Made by a program: the position numbers and the translations under genes. Shown here in pieces: positions 21,438-33,735 of a stretch of DNA of 64,000 bases. The first letter of the stretch is position 1; each line of letters opens with the position of its first letter. Below the pieces are notes generated by a model. The model searched no databases, was not told where the DNA came from, and saw only the letters and a program-made list of their open reading frames with translations. This DNA comes from Chloranthus sessilifolius (taxonomy: Eukaryota > Streptophyta > Magnoliopsida > Chloranthales > Chloranthaceae), in the NCBI GenBank assembly GCA_021018995.1, contig CM037588.1, positions 145,533,725 through 145,597,724 on the forward strand. The letters run 5' to 3'.

Positions 21438-23040
21438 ATGCTAGCGCATCCAAAACCCACGGTAAACCCTAAATTCGTATTTTTCTTTCAATTCGAGCTA
21501 GAGAAAACCCTAGATTTTGCTATTTCACCAAAAATGCCGCCCAAAACCCGGTTGTCTTCGAAGAAGGTGACCTCTAAGCTTCCGGTTCGGGGTAAGAACG
21601 CCGCACCACCACCACCTACCCCATCGCCGGTGAGGACTCAATCACCGTCGGCATCGGAGACCACCTCCGGTTCGACGAGCGCACCTTCGCGCGAGTCTTC
21701 CCACGAGTCTACACCTATGCCGCCACCACCCACTAACGTGGTACTACCTAATGAGTGGTGGGCCGCAAAGACCTCTGAGGTCGAGTACCTCATTGACCCT
21801 ACCCTCTTCACAAATCTCGATGTACCGGGCGAGACCCAATGGGCTCGTAACTACCTTAGGAATGTCGGTCTCGGCAACCTTCTCCAACCAATCCGGGGTT
21901 CTTACTACCCTAGATTGGTGAGGTTGTTCTACCAGTGCCTTGCCGATGGCCCTACCGACGATGTGATCTTGACCAACATCGAGGATCGAGAATACACGAT
22001 CACCCGTCGCCATATACACGAGGTGCTCGAGTGCTACCTCGATTTCACCCCTGAGACCACCCTATTCCCACCCTTTGAGGAGGACCCTAGGTTTGAAGAT
22101 GTCATGACCCGCATGACCAACGGGAAAAAGGGGTCGGGATCCTCCATCAAGAGGGTTGACCTTCCCCACTACATGTGGATGCCTGATTCGATAATCAAGT
22201 GTAACCTATACCCTTTGCGCCACGACACTGAGCGCGTGGACAGAGTGCAACATACACTCTACGCGGCCTTCTGTGGCCGGTGGTTCGACGCCACCATGCT
22301 CGTCCTCGAGGGGATGAGATACATTAAGGGGAAGTTGATGAAGGGCAACTTACGGCCCAAGGAGAAGATGCCGTATGCGCGGCTCATCTCGAGCATGTTG
22401 GAGTGCTACTCCGACGCTCCCTCCTACATCATCTCGCCTCACGAGGTGAGAGCTACGGATTGTGTGAAGATGTTCTCCAAGTCTTCATGGACCCGTAGCT
22501 ACAACTTAAAGAGACCCTCTGGCTCGTGCAGCTCCGCCTCAGAGCGCAGTAGCACCACCACCACCCCCACCACCACATCAGGACCCACCCGTGGGTGGGG
22601 CACACCCGGCCGAGCCATCAGTGGAGAGGGCTACCTCTCATACCACAGCTTCACCAACACCGCCAGCTCACTCCGCGCTCGCTACACCCACATCATCCTA
22701 CCGCCGGCGCGCAGCTCCATCAGGTCCTACCGTCGAGGAGGTGTTGGCACGCATGGAGGCCAACAACGAGCAGATGAATCGGAGGATGGACTTCCTTATG
22801 TTCCACACCCTCCGCTACATCTACTCGTTGGACTACCAGCGACACTTGGCTCAGGAGGAGGAGTGGACTGCGGGATGGACCGCCTTCCACAGAGGTCCCG
22901 TCTTCCATTTGACCACCGCGGCTACCGGCGCTGGTCCTTCCACATCTACATCAGCTCCACCGACAGAGATGCCGATCCGGCCACACCATGCCTCGACCAC
23001 CCACCGGCCACAGACTTTACCACCACTTCAGACCAGCTAG
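21438..23040 (+). pseudogene. Accessory ORF of the retrotransposon, similar to putative plant transposon protein domain
   Basis: A GC-rich open frame between integrase and the 3' LTR. In-frame ATGs are at 21438 and 21534; the second (MPPKTRLSSKK) is the more natural start. It opens with a basic then Pro/Ser-rich low-complexity region, followed by a globular part (about residues 75-320) with WARNYLRNVGLGNL, RLVRLFYQCLADG, RRHIHEVLE and LYAAFCGRWFDATMLVLEGM. This resembles, from memory, the plant-transposon domain of Pfam PF20167-type proteins. A frameshift at about 22500-22590 separates it from a C-terminal Pro/Ala-rich tail with EEVLARMEANNEQMNRRMDF, a short coiled-coil-like segment, ending at the stop at 23038-23040. 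Tekay/Del elements usually lack such an ORF. Function unknown; possibly captured from another element. Confidence 0.6.
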
Positions 23041-23335
23041 CCAGCTCCAGGCAGCCCCTTGACTGCATATCATTTCAGATGGGCCATGTAGATTTTGTAT
23101 GCCAAATTATCTGGCGCCTTGTAAAAAAAAAACTTTCACATATTAATAGAAATCAAAATTTTTGGTGTGCATTGTTCATTTTCGTCAAATTTATAATTCT
23201 ATGCTTGTATTCTAGTCATTGCCCGGATGCGTCTGAGTCAACTGGGCCACCTCACCTACGAGTGTGGGGGGGGGGACCCAGACCTACGCACCTTTGGGTT
23301 ATTTTCGATGACGAAAATTCCCAAGGTGGGGAGGA
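23041..23335 (+). other. 3' untranslated region and polypurine tract
   Basis: Non-coding DNA ending in AAGGTGGGGAGGA (23323-23335), the polypurine tract directly against the 3' LTR, where plus-strand DNA synthesis would start. Confidence 0.8.
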
Positions 23336-23914
23336 TGTAATATCCTGAAAAATCATGTTAAACAGTGACCTCAGGATCCGTGCCCGATTGGTCACAGGTT
23401 TGACCAATTAGGAGTTCAATAGTTAGCATAGAGTGTGATGAATAGATGAAATGTGATAGCTTGACTGACTGTGTGGTGTGTGATGTAAATGCGAAGTCAC
23501 ATACACCTATCGCGGTGCATGTGCTCAACACACAAGTGAGAGGAGAGATAAAAGGGTTTAATAACCCTAAATCTTTATTTTAGGTTGTTCAGAGAGCAGT
23601 AAAGAAGAGAGAGAGAGGAGTAAAGAGGGTTGAACAAGGAGTTATTGTGAGTGATTGGAAGGGGGATTCAAGCATTAAAGAGACCAATTCAACGCGAAGG
23701 ATTCGTTCAAGCCAAAGCTGGAACCCTAGCCTTTCCAACCACTTGATTTAAATCAATTTGAGATTGATTGAAGGTAAAATTCTTGTAGTTTAAATGCATA
23801 GATTAAAAGGTTAGATTGTGGTTAGATTCTAAGCCTTTATCCTTAGAAAAATAGAGGAAAAAGTAAGAGAAGAGATTGGGAAGAACAGCCAAAAGGGGGC
23901 TGAATCTAGCCATT

Positions 23915-24392
23915 TCGATTAATCAAAATTGAGTTTCGATTAATCGATTTTGGCCAAGAAGTTGAAAAGTCAGAGGACCCCGATCTCGATTAATCGAATT
24001 GAGTTTCGATTAATCGACTTTGAATTTCGATTAATCGCTTTGGGTATCGATTAATCGACTAGGAACCTACAGTGAACCCCAGTGGAGGAAAGAAAAGAGC
24101 ATGGAGAAATCGACTAATCGAAATGAGAGTTCGATTAATCGATTTAGAATTTCGATTAATCGATTTGGGATCGATTAATCGATTTTGGGAACTCGATTAC
24201 TCGAATTGAGAATCGACTGGATAGAATGGAGAATTTTGATTAATCGAATGGGGATTCGATTAATCGAATGAGAATCTCGATTAATCGATTTGAGAATCGA
24301 TTAATCGATATTGAATTTCGATTAATTGATTTTGGAAATCGATTAATCGAATCAGATTTGATTAATCGATTTTGGGGTTCGATTAATCGACT
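23915..24392. repeat. TCGATTAATCGA palindrome array (3' LTR)
   Basis: Counterpart of the 5' LTR array, with small differences in which copies are mutated. Confidence 0.9.
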
Positions 24393-25394
24393 GTGCCAGT
24401 TTTTGTTGACTTTTGAGTTTGACTTTAAGATTCTTGGAGGGTCTTGGACCTTCTTTATTACATCTTTAGTGATGTATTTCACATGTTATGTGGTACCATA
24501 GGTGGTACGTGTGAGCTTGGACACAAGGAGCCACATGGGACCTTGATGCATGATCAGACAGAGACTTGAGGTAAGGAACACCTTGAACATTTACTTTATT
24601 TTGTAAGAGCATGTATGTAGTGATATAGAATTCAATTCAAAATGTTTTTATTGCTTAAGAGTCTGTGAAAAGTGTGTGTGCGTGACATCAATAAGAGTAA
24701 TTATAATGAGCCATCCCCAGGGGATGAGGAAGTAAAGAGATAAGAGCATCAGGTGTGATGCAAGTGAATGGATACATCCCAGGGATGTATCCAAGATTGA
24801 ATCATGTTTGATAGGGCCTAACTGATATAAGATAGCACAATTACACGATGAATAACTATATGTAAAGCACCTGATACTTTTGTTATTTGAGGTTTGATAG
24901 GGTACCCCACCGACGTGGCGGGATATCCACGACTGACACGGCAGGATATCCGTGACCGTCTGACGGCAAAGCTGTAGGCCGGTAGGCTTATCATGCAAGC
25001 ACACCCGGGGTGTTGATTTGAGACAAGTGAAACCCGCCACCAATCCCGGAAGGGGCTTGGGTACTATTGTATTCGGGGAATACGTTTAAAACTGTCTATA
25101 TAGATGACGATGATGGGTATCTCATCGGGGCTCGATGCTATATTGCTCGGGGATTACTTAAGTTGAAAGTTTAAGTTTTGCTTTAGGCCTTTTCAGCATC
25201 ATTCATGAATAAGTAAAAGACATGAGTAAACTACCAGTAAAACGTGATGCTTTTCAACTATTTTTCATCAGTAACTGCATAGACACATCATGCATGGCAT
25301 ATCATGGAATATATGTGAGTGATAATTTATATGTTCAACTGTGTTCTGTTTCCTATTGAGCTAGGATGTAGCTCACCCTATAGACTATACGTCG

Positions 25395-25501
25395 CAGGTC
25401 CACTACTAGCAGCTGCCGAGGCTTCAGGAGACGCTGACCCCGGTGACTCGGACCTAGCACTTGGTGACGAGTTGGAGCCACCTCTTGAGGATTTCTTCTA
25501 G
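25395..25501 (+). CDS. Acidic LTR-encoded short frame, 3' LTR copy
   Basis: Reads YVAGPLLAAAEASG, an Asp-rich middle and LEPPLEDFF-stop, nearly the same as A1. The frame is open upstream to about 25319, but from a GTG/ATA context, so the start is unclear. Confidence 0.4.
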
Positions 25502-25865
25502 AGGACTCTGTTGTGCAGCTTTGAGGGTTTTTGAGAGATTTTGTATGGCTTGGTATGTCAAGCCTTGTTTTGATTAAACAATGTATATACATAGATTTGG
25601 GATAATTCTTTTGGGCGAACCATCCGTGATGATTAACTATCATCAATGGTTCGGATCCGTTCTCCGTTCATGTAGAGGCATGAAGGTAGAACTGTATTTT
25701 GAGAAATGCTCATATAGTAATTTAATTCCGCAGCTTCATTTACTATTTCAATTCAATTCGTTGCTTGATATACCAATGTCCCATGCATAGCTAAGGGGCA
25801 CGGTCAAGATGATCGTGCTGATGGCACGGGTTTCGGGGTGCCAAAATCTGGGCTGTCACACTGCA

Positions 25866-26218
25866 TGACTTGAACAAAGATGTGTGCCACGTCGCGATTG
25901 TGTGCGACGGTTAATCACAGGCACAGGCGCATAGGCACCAAGGTTAAAAATCTTGGATTCAGTACAGGTACCATTCATGCCTGGTACTGGTACCATTGCA
26001 GAGATATTGGCAGTATAAATGGTATAAACCCCTAAAAAGGCCAATACCGTGTGATATTAACTATCCAAGTCTATCCGATACCTGTATGTACCAGGCAGTA
26101 TTCTAGTATTTTAAACCATGGCGTGCACACACGCATGCTGATATGAAATTTTTTATCAAAAAAATTATTTTTAATATAATTTCAAGGGATAGAGAGCATT
26201 TAAATTACCTTGCGATCC
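25866..26218. other. CACTA interior: diverged palindromic repeat
   Basis: 25950-26125 holds paired motifs such as GGTACCATTCATGCCTGGTA and TACTGGTACC, and may be a diverged copy of the palindromic MITEs seen at 29001 and 61599. No coding content. Confidence 0.35.
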
Positions 26219-26610
26219 AACTGGTGTGCCGATTTGGTTCCATCATAGCCAAAAAACATAAATCGATATCAGTTAATAATTAAACAATTCAAAGACAACA
26301 AAGAAAAAAAGAACCCAACGAATGTACTACCAGCCACTATGACTAACCTTGGACAGAAAAATCCTTGAGCGATATATGACAAAGACTGTAAATGTTTTTA
26401 CTAACATTTGCCTTCTTCAACTGCACACCAAGCTGTGCAGCACACTCTAAAGCTTGCAAGTTGGTTATGAAGCTTTGCTTTTGCAAATGAGATATGTAAC
26501 TACCAGAAGGGCATGTTGTTCACCTTCTAGATTCTACCAGAAGGGCATGTTGTTCAAGAGTTTTATCCGAACTTATGTCTAGCTCACTTGCAGTATAGCT
26601 ATACACAAAA
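26219..26610 (-). other. Exon-like segments of an unidentified captured gene
   Basis: Three minus-strand pieces look like exons. One ends at 26348 with the donor CAAG|GTTAGT and is open for about 48 codons (contains NLQALECAAQLGVQLKKANV). One ends at 26219 with CAAG|GTAATT (contains GYDGTKSAHQLDRK). One lies at about 26532-26590 (ELDISSDKTLEQHALLVE). A 22-bp segment is duplicated with a 12-bp gap at about 26500-26560 and disrupts the reading. I cannot name the source gene. They lie between the exportin-1 and CCR4-like pieces and on the same strand. Confidence 0.3.
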
Positions 26611-27860
26611 GACCGAGGACAATATAAGTGAAGGGTGAGTCATAATTGTTAGGGCATCTCACATTCACATGCCAATATCTTAGTCCACATAGATGGGTAA
26701 ACCAAGATGGAAATATTTAGTTAATCTAAACCATGCAAACACTTGTACTAATATTCCTACAATTTTTGTGGCTGCTTCATACTCCTCCTGTATATCTAAA
26801 ATAACAATCAACGAAGAAGAATATAGAGACATAAAGACTTGCCTACTAAGCTAAAAGATTCTTACAGAAGCCACCAAAAACATCAACTTAGTAAGAAAAA
26901 ATAGATGTGGAAGATACTAGAAATTTAAAACTTTACTTTTATAATGCCTTTTTCAAAGGGAAAATTGGCAGTTCATGCATAAAGAGTTTTCATTAGGCCA
27001 TTTATACTCTTCATCATGTAATTATGTATAAAATTATAATATTTCTCATCCATTGGAAGATTCAACTAGCAATGTCACCTCTTTGTTAAGTGAAACTGAT
27101 ACATATCTCCAATATATATCTAAATCGGGTGAGTTTTGATACAAGGATCTAAAGATCTCTCAAGTGGAGTTCCCTTTGTAAGGAGGCAATCATCCTATTC
27201 TCTAATACCATGTAGGCTATAGCCACTGAATCCCCATGACATTCACGGATCTCAAGGTTGGAACCCATCATTATTCAACCTTGGGATCCAAGTTTTCAAA
27301 ATGATCTAACGTCTAAGATAAGTTTCTGGAAGGTATGCCTCCTTTTAATCTTTGTTTATGGGGCTGTGATGTCGTGAGGGCACTAGTTTCCTTTTTTTTT
27401 GTACTTCAGAATAATTATTGTATTTGTTCCAAGCAATTGCAATGTGAAAATGAGATATGGTTTGTGTTCAGGGTCTAATCTGTGCCACAAAGTTATTGTG
27501 GTGTGATCAGAGAAGCAGTGGTGGAGGTTACCTAAACTGCTTGAGGGAGAAGACAGAAAGCTGATTAAGAAAATGGCTTTGGGTGGAGGTTTAATGATGT
27601 GCAAAAGAATGAATCCATCTTGAATTGTGGGATGTGTGAACACAGATTCTTGCTTTGAAGTTCGAAAATCAGTCTTTTTTTTTTCCCTTTTTTCCAGCAC
27701 AATATGGAAGAGGTCTCGTGTTTCTAGAGGACTGCCATGAATGAAGACTTAAAGTTAAACTAAAAGAATTCTTCATGAGAAAACTTAAGTTCATTAAACC
27801 AGACTTATTTTGATAAAATGCTTGTCAAATTTTTGACAGAAATAGAGATCAAAATTGCAA
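26611..27860. other. CACTA interior without recognisable genes
   Basis: AT-rich DNA with no frame I can support on either strand. 27380-27700 contains a minus-strand open stretch of about 105 codons that looks compositionally like chance. Confidence 0.5.
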
Positions 27861-27879
27861 GATGGAAATGGAGGTCAGA

Positions 27880-28310
27880 ATTTTGCAACAGTGAGCTTAG
27901 CAGAGAGCATTGTTTTGGGGATTGGCTTATAGGTGGTTCATATACAAGCCTTAGTCAGTGTTGTGGGATGCAGATTGGATAGCCTACCATCCACATATTT
28001 AGGCCCCCCACTACGCATCAGGAAGCCACAAATGCATCGATGTTATATGATCATAGAAAGGTTTGACAAATTTGGCGAGGTGGAAATAAGTCCTACCAAT
28101 CGGAGGTAGAGTCACTTTAATCCAAGTCACACTCTCTAATCTCCCCATTGCTTAATGTCAATGTTCGAATGCCCAATGTTGATGGTGAATATATTGGAAC
28201 AAATTGAAAGAAACTTTCTTTGGAGTGGAAGTAAGGTAAAAGCGAAAATTCATATGATAATTGAGATGTAGCCACACTCCTTATAGAAGATGGAGGCCTT
28301 AGGATCAAAT
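27880..28310 (+). pseudogene. LINE reverse-transcriptase fragment
   Basis: Degenerate plus-strand reading contains GCRLDSLPSTYLGPPLR, then a region like the usual IERFxKxLxxWK, then RNFLWSGS. This is the order found at the end of the RT domain of plant non-LTR (L1-type) elements. Several stops and frameshifts. It lies just beyond the last exportin-1 exon seen. Confidence 0.65.
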
Positions 28311-29000
28311 TGCTAAAATATATGAGCAAAGCCCTCCTTGTAAAGTGATTGTGAGATGTGTTAGTGACTAAGTCAAAAGCAAAAGTGATTGTAAGATGCC
28401 TCATGTGACACTTCAATTGTAGCATGTGGTGGTTTTATTCTGTTTTTTGGCCCTGTTCTAATTAGTAACAGGCCACAACACTCTATTAACATAACAATGC
28501 AGTTAATGATAACAGGCCTGAGTTTTTTTTTTCCTATTTTTCTTGTTCGTACTCCTCATTTACGATCTACTTTGGCTGCATTAAATATGTTCAAATTGAA
28601 TTGTGAGTTCCGACTCTCAAGGAGAGCCTGGATTACACCACATCAACAAAGATGGTTGCAGTCTTGCAGTCATTTTCTAAACCTGTCCCCCCAGTAAAAT
28701 ATAATTGACGGTAAAAAGAAGTCATTCACCATTTTACAGTTTTAATTAGTAAGAAATGATTGCATAAAAATAATAAAATGCGTACCTTGAAAACTTCAGT
28801 GTCATCAACATATGAAATACCAATTAGATATTCAAGACCCATAAGAAGTGCAGATCTGTTCTCCACAGTGGATTCAAGTACTCGAATATGACACTGCATG
28901 AGAAGAAAAAGTTATCAAAGAGACCAAGTTTCGTAAGATTCCCATGTACCTGAGGCTAGAAAAAGATTAAATGAAGTTTGATAGTAAATCCTCTATCATC

Positions 29001-29193
29001 GGTCAAAATCTCGTTCGATACCGATACGTATCGGTTTTGGAGGTCACCGGTACGGTATATTCAAGGTACTGTACCGGTGCCTCCCATATAAAATAACCAA
29101 ATATCGGACGATACATACCACTGTATCATCCAGAACCGATACGTATCGGTTTCGGAGCTAGATGATACGTATCGGTTTTCCGAATTTTTGACC
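29001..29193. mobile_element. Palindromic MITE in an exportin-1 intron
   Basis: Ends GGTCAAAATC and, inverted, GGGTCAAAAATTC. The interior holds three ACCGATACGTATCGGT-type perfect palindromes. A relative is at 61599-61812. Confidence 0.6.
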
Positions 29194-30734
29194 CATGTCC
29201 TCTATGGTTGCAAGCATTTTCTACATAATAAATTTATGCTCAATCAAAAGATTCAGGACATGAAGGTTGATACATCTATCCAAAAAATGGCTAAGAGCTA
29301 TCTGTACTTCTCATATGCATCACAAACTCTTTCATCTTGTAAAACACGATTTAATATTTAGCACCTCGTAATTTATGCAACTCTATGTGATTAAGAAAGA
29401 GCACTCGCCTTGTAAAATGAAGTGAAAAAGAGGGCAAGGTTCTGAATAAATGCCTGCATAAGCAGCCAAAAAAAAAAAAATAGCAATGATTATTGATTGA
29501 ATGTAATACTCGGCACAAAACAGGTAAAGCACAAAAAGATAAGCATTAAGCATGCCAGCAATTTTGTAGAATGACATCGATTCACCTGCTCTTCAGTGGA
29601 GCCATTTGCATAAGCATCTGGGATATTTGTTCCAGGGGGGAGGATGCTCTAAAGAACAAAACAGTGCCGCTATCATTAAATAAAGATATTGAACAAAGAG
29701 GCACAAACTGACTTTGCTAAAGATGCAAAATGCAGGTAGTAAGTTCAAGTGTAGATTTAGAGCATATATATATATAGCCAGCAAGCAATTACGAAACAAA
29801 TATATATAATATAAATATAGCCAGCAAGCAATACCTGTAACTGCACCATAAAAATGTTATACATTTTGACATATTGCATCTCATTGAAGTCTCCAAATTG
29901 AAGCGCTGCAACCTGTAAAAAAGAAACGGCATTCAATATCCTTGAAGCACGATATTGGCATATGGATCATTAGTCAAAAAATACTTAAATATGAATTTCT
30001 CTCGAACTCTGGATAGATCCATACCTCTGTTAAACACTAGAGGGTAAGATTCCTATATGATGTCATCGGGAAGAAATTTAAGAGTGTGTCTCCAGCTATC
30101 TCACCCAAAAAAGGTAGAAAAATGGTATACAAGTGTAAAATAAGAAACACATATTGTGAAGTCAATGAACAGACTATATATATATATATAAATAAATTGT
30201 CAGAGTGCGAACCAGTGGGGCTCAAAAATATAGCCCAAAGGAATGCATGATAAGAAAGCATGCAATGTTGCCAATGTTGCTCGTATAAGCTCTATTCTTT
30301 GCAATGCTGATAGCACATACAAGCATAACTCATGAATGAGTTGAAATTCGCTGTTGACAAACCAAAAGGAACTTTCAGTAAACTAAACACTTTCAAATAT
30401 AATTAATAAGGAATTGCATAAAACGAAGTACTTTTATTGAGGAACTCTTTGAACAGAACAATTATTCCTAGTTAAACACCAAAATGTTACCAAAAGGCAT
30501 ATATGCAAATGTTACAAAAATATCTAAAACAAGTGAATAAGAGCTTAGTTGCTACTGTAAAAGGCGGACATGAGATAGTCACAACAAATCTAAATAAGAA
30601 CCAGTCAGAAGACATCAGTTTATCACTATGAAAACATCAGTGTCTGCGTCGATGCATGCTACAAAATCCAACCTGCTAAAGGGCAAGTCTCTTAAATGTG
30701 AATAAACAAGCCATTGCTTGCAACCAATCCAACA

Positions 30735-31075
30735 ATTTGGAACAGGATTACCTGGTTCACTAGGGACTGTAACAAACCTCAAACTGGTTCGCAGTTCGGT
30801 TTGGCCGGATTCAACTGGACTGGTTCGATCTAGTTCACATATACTTGGTTCAATCATTTCAAAAAGTAAAAAGTGATTTAGAAGGGTTTTGAACCTCGGT
30901 TTCTTTGCTTTTCTAATGAATGATTAACCAACAACTCAAGTATAACTTGTTGATTTAAAAATATAAGAATATATTATATTTCAAAAAAAACTATCCTACA
31001 CCTTGTGAACCACGTTCACTTAAGGGTGGCGAACCACGAACCTGGACCCAAACCGAGCAAACTTGGTAACATTGA
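30735..31075. repeat. Diverged GGTTCG/AACCGA-rich interspersed repeat
   Basis: Repeated CTGGTTCGCAGTTCGG, GGACTGGTTCGATC and later inverted GAACCACGTTCAC, GAACCACGAACC blocks suggest a degenerate inverted-repeat element in the intron between exportin-1 exons 4 and 5. A similar GGTTC/GAACC-rich patch is at 49780-49930. Confidence 0.4.
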
Positions 31076-31079
31076 TATA

Positions 31080-32480
31080 GAACATCAAGAAAGAAAATAA
31101 TGTTAAACAATTCTCAAAAATTTCTTTACCAATTAATGGATGAGATCAGGCAAATTATCTGGGAAATTATAAGCATCTTCTTTCTTCCTTTCTGTTTTTT
31201 TTTTGCAACATTGGTTCTCCTTTCGTATTGTTGGGAAATTACCCAAGCGGGTGGTGGCTCAAGTTAAAATTTTGCAGCATTGTTTGTCTTTTTTATAATG
31301 TTTAGAAATTCCTCCAGTCGGTGGCTCAAGTTAAAATTTCCAAGCCACAACGTTTCTCAGGGCAATTGGTGATTGAGGGCCTCGAGGAACCAAAAAGAAG
31401 ATGCATCTCTTATGTTGAGAGATAAATTATCCCCGCTTATGATGACCTAACCAGAAATATGATAGCAACCAAAGTAGAGGCCGATTCTTATATCCCCGAT
31501 TAGATTTCTCAATGGCAATTGGCGATTCAGGGCTTTTGAGCTATCAGAAAGAACAACATGGGGAAAGTTATCGTCAGTTATGCTGATCTAACCAAAAATA
31601 TGGTGGCAGCCGAGATGGACAATATGGTGAACAAAGTAGCCAATTCTGGCTATGTTTCCCTTAGTTTCACTGAGGGAACAAGACAACCCATGTAGCGCTA
31701 GCTGAGGGTAAATCAGGTGACCTGCGGTTGGTTTACTTGTAATACTTGAAAGATTGTCCATCACATGAACCCTATATAGTTTTGCTTTTTGTAAACATTT
31801 TTCTTTTAAGATTCACTTGTCAAACATAAATTAATAAACATGATGCTACAGAAATTATTTGGGTTAAAGAAAGTTTTATTGTCTTTACTCTCCTTATTGA
31901 GAAGACACACAGTTTATCTTTCAAAGAGAGTATATACTTCTCGGCCGCTAAGGCTTCCAGACACAGGAAGAGACACTAATCATTGAGTAATGAAAATCAG
32001 ACACCCACACTATTTACAACATAGAAACGCTATTATTTCTTCTCCAAAAAAAAACAAAAATATCATCATCATCACCATTATTTGCGGTCGGCTTTGCAAG
32101 AAGCAGCTTCATGCATTATCACACAATCAAATGCAGAAATCACATTTTTCAATTTATGCACATATCACAAAGCAAAATGTACCCGCAATTTAAAGTTCTA
32201 AACTACTGGTTCCAAAAAAGGCCTAGACATAGGACACAAATTAAAATTAGAATTAAAAATGCAGCACCAAACACCAAGGAAAAGGAAAGAAGCACTATAT
32301 TGTTAAGGCAAAATAATTGGTTCTCAATACCACAAATATAAAATCCAAACCATCTAACTCATTTCCAAACATTAAAGATGACCGATAAGACCTCATCACA
32401 GATTATTGCATAGCATGCAACATCAAAGAATTATATATCCAAAAGATAACTTAAGAATCCTTTGTCACTATCATATTAAC
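31080..32480. other. Intron DNA between exportin-1 exons 4 and 5
   Basis: No exons found. 31140-31570 contains a loosely repeated GGTGGCTCAAGTTAAAATTT / GGCAATTGGNGATT pattern that looks like old transposon debris. Confidence 0.4.
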
Positions 32481-33049
32481 CTGTTCAATGACTGCTTGAG
32501 CTCTTTAATCTTTTGCTGTGTCATCTCCCCTCTTGAAAAATCAAAAACCTCTTCACTGAGAAGCTGGATAATTAACCGTTTATGTTATTCCCATATAATA
32601 GTATTCAACATGTAGAATCAATGAAAAAATAATGAAAAAGAACTCCACAAAGTAGCATATTACCTTTAAAATAGCCATGCAATTTTCACATATCGTTTCA
32701 CTACTCTTTGCAGCTGATACGAGATTGGGAATGAAGGTTCGCCACCTAGTAGGCCACTCATGTTTCAGAACCTGTGTTTTCAAAGAGCAGATATAATCAA
32801 CCATGGACTAAATACTCCACCCAAGTAAAGTCATCACAAACTGGAACTTCAAATAAGGTAAATTAAAGAGAGCAATGCATTCATCAAACTTAAACAGCAT
32901 AGTCATCTTGGAATTTGCACCAACAACAAAGTGGAAATAAAAGCAGCCATACACATCATCCTAAAATTATGCAAGAGGAAATTGACAGCATAATAGGAGA
33001 CTCAAAACTGTTATTACTTTGGCTAAAAAAGCTTTCAGTTCTCCCTAGA

Positions 33050-33735
33050 AGACTACTGACTTATAAAGATAAAATTGACAATGCTTTGACTTCCAAATCT
33101 TAGGATTTCAGACACATTTGTTGTACCAGTAATCAAGAGGAAGACACTTTGGCTAAGGAGGGAGCTGCTATATCGACATCAGCTCCATAATTGGAAAGTA
33201 CTTCTGACATGAATTAAAATTATTATTTTTGAAGCAATTTTGCTACCCCTCTCCCCTTTTCAAGGATGTTGTAGAAATTTTCCTTGAACATCCTATGGAA
33301 CCTTTTGAAAGAGAAGGAAAAGAATCATAAAATATCTGGATTATAAGAAGTTTAAAAGGCACATAATCTCTTAAGTTTTGTTTTGATTATCCAGTCCTCA
33401 CCTCAGTAAGACTGATGATCTGTGTGTTGGAAAAAAGGTGCCAAGGTGGTGTATAGTGGTGCATATGATTCTATCAATATATGGAAACCTCTTCCTTGAG
33501 GAACTTCCAAAATCTAATTCCAATTTTCATTTTATTGGCAATTGAAGCCTAGCAAGGATGGGTGGGCTGATTAGAGATGATATAATGGTTGCTTTTTCAC
33601 GTCCTACTGGCATTAGGAATTTCAGTTGAAGCCTAATTGAAGACCTTGCTGCAAGAAATCTGAATTTTCATTACTACCTTTGTTGGCCTTTGATGGTGGA
33701 GAGGAATTAAGTTTTACAAGGTGGATATGCAGTTA
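33050..33735 (+). pseudogene. LINE RNase H fragments
   Basis: Plus-strand readings NQEADTLAKEGAAIS (about 33127-33175) and MGGLIRDD...AFSRPTGI (about 33557-33620) are pieces of the RNase H domain found at the 3' end of plant LINEs. Their order is reversed relative to an intact domain, so two copies or a rearrangement are involved. They lie in the intron between exportin-1 exons 2 and 3. Confidence 0.5.

Larger units (their letters stand above)
12777..25860 (+). mobile_element. Full-length family-A Ty3/gypsy chromovirus (Tekay/Del-type), defective
   Basis: LTR, primer-binding site, gag, intron-like gap, protease, RT, RNase H, integrase with chromodomain-like end, palindrome array, accessory ORF, polypurine tract, LTR. 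Total 13,084 bp, flanked by the 5-bp duplication CTGCA (12772-12776 and 25861-25865). The two LTRs (12777-15291 and 23336-25860) are very similar but carry scattered substitutions and small indels, so the insertion is not new. Coding is broken by at least three frameshifts and several stops, so it cannot make its own proteins. It is nested in the CACTA element, next to the captured CCR4-like exon. Confidence 0.93.
23336..25860 (+). repeat. 3' LTR of the full family-A element
   Basis: Starts TGTAATATCCTG and ends CTGGGCTGTCACA at 25860, 2,525 bp. It includes a palindrome array at about 23915-24390, the hairpin at 25358-25374 and an intact acidic frame. Confidence 0.93.

Noticed and set aside
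22720-22908. Minus-strand frames opposite the accessory ORF
   Set aside because: Antisense shadows of a GC-rich coding stretch with no family match.
32915-33103. Small plus-strand ORF of 62 codons
   Set aside because: Lies in an exportin-1 intron, overlaps LINE debris and shows no recognisable features.
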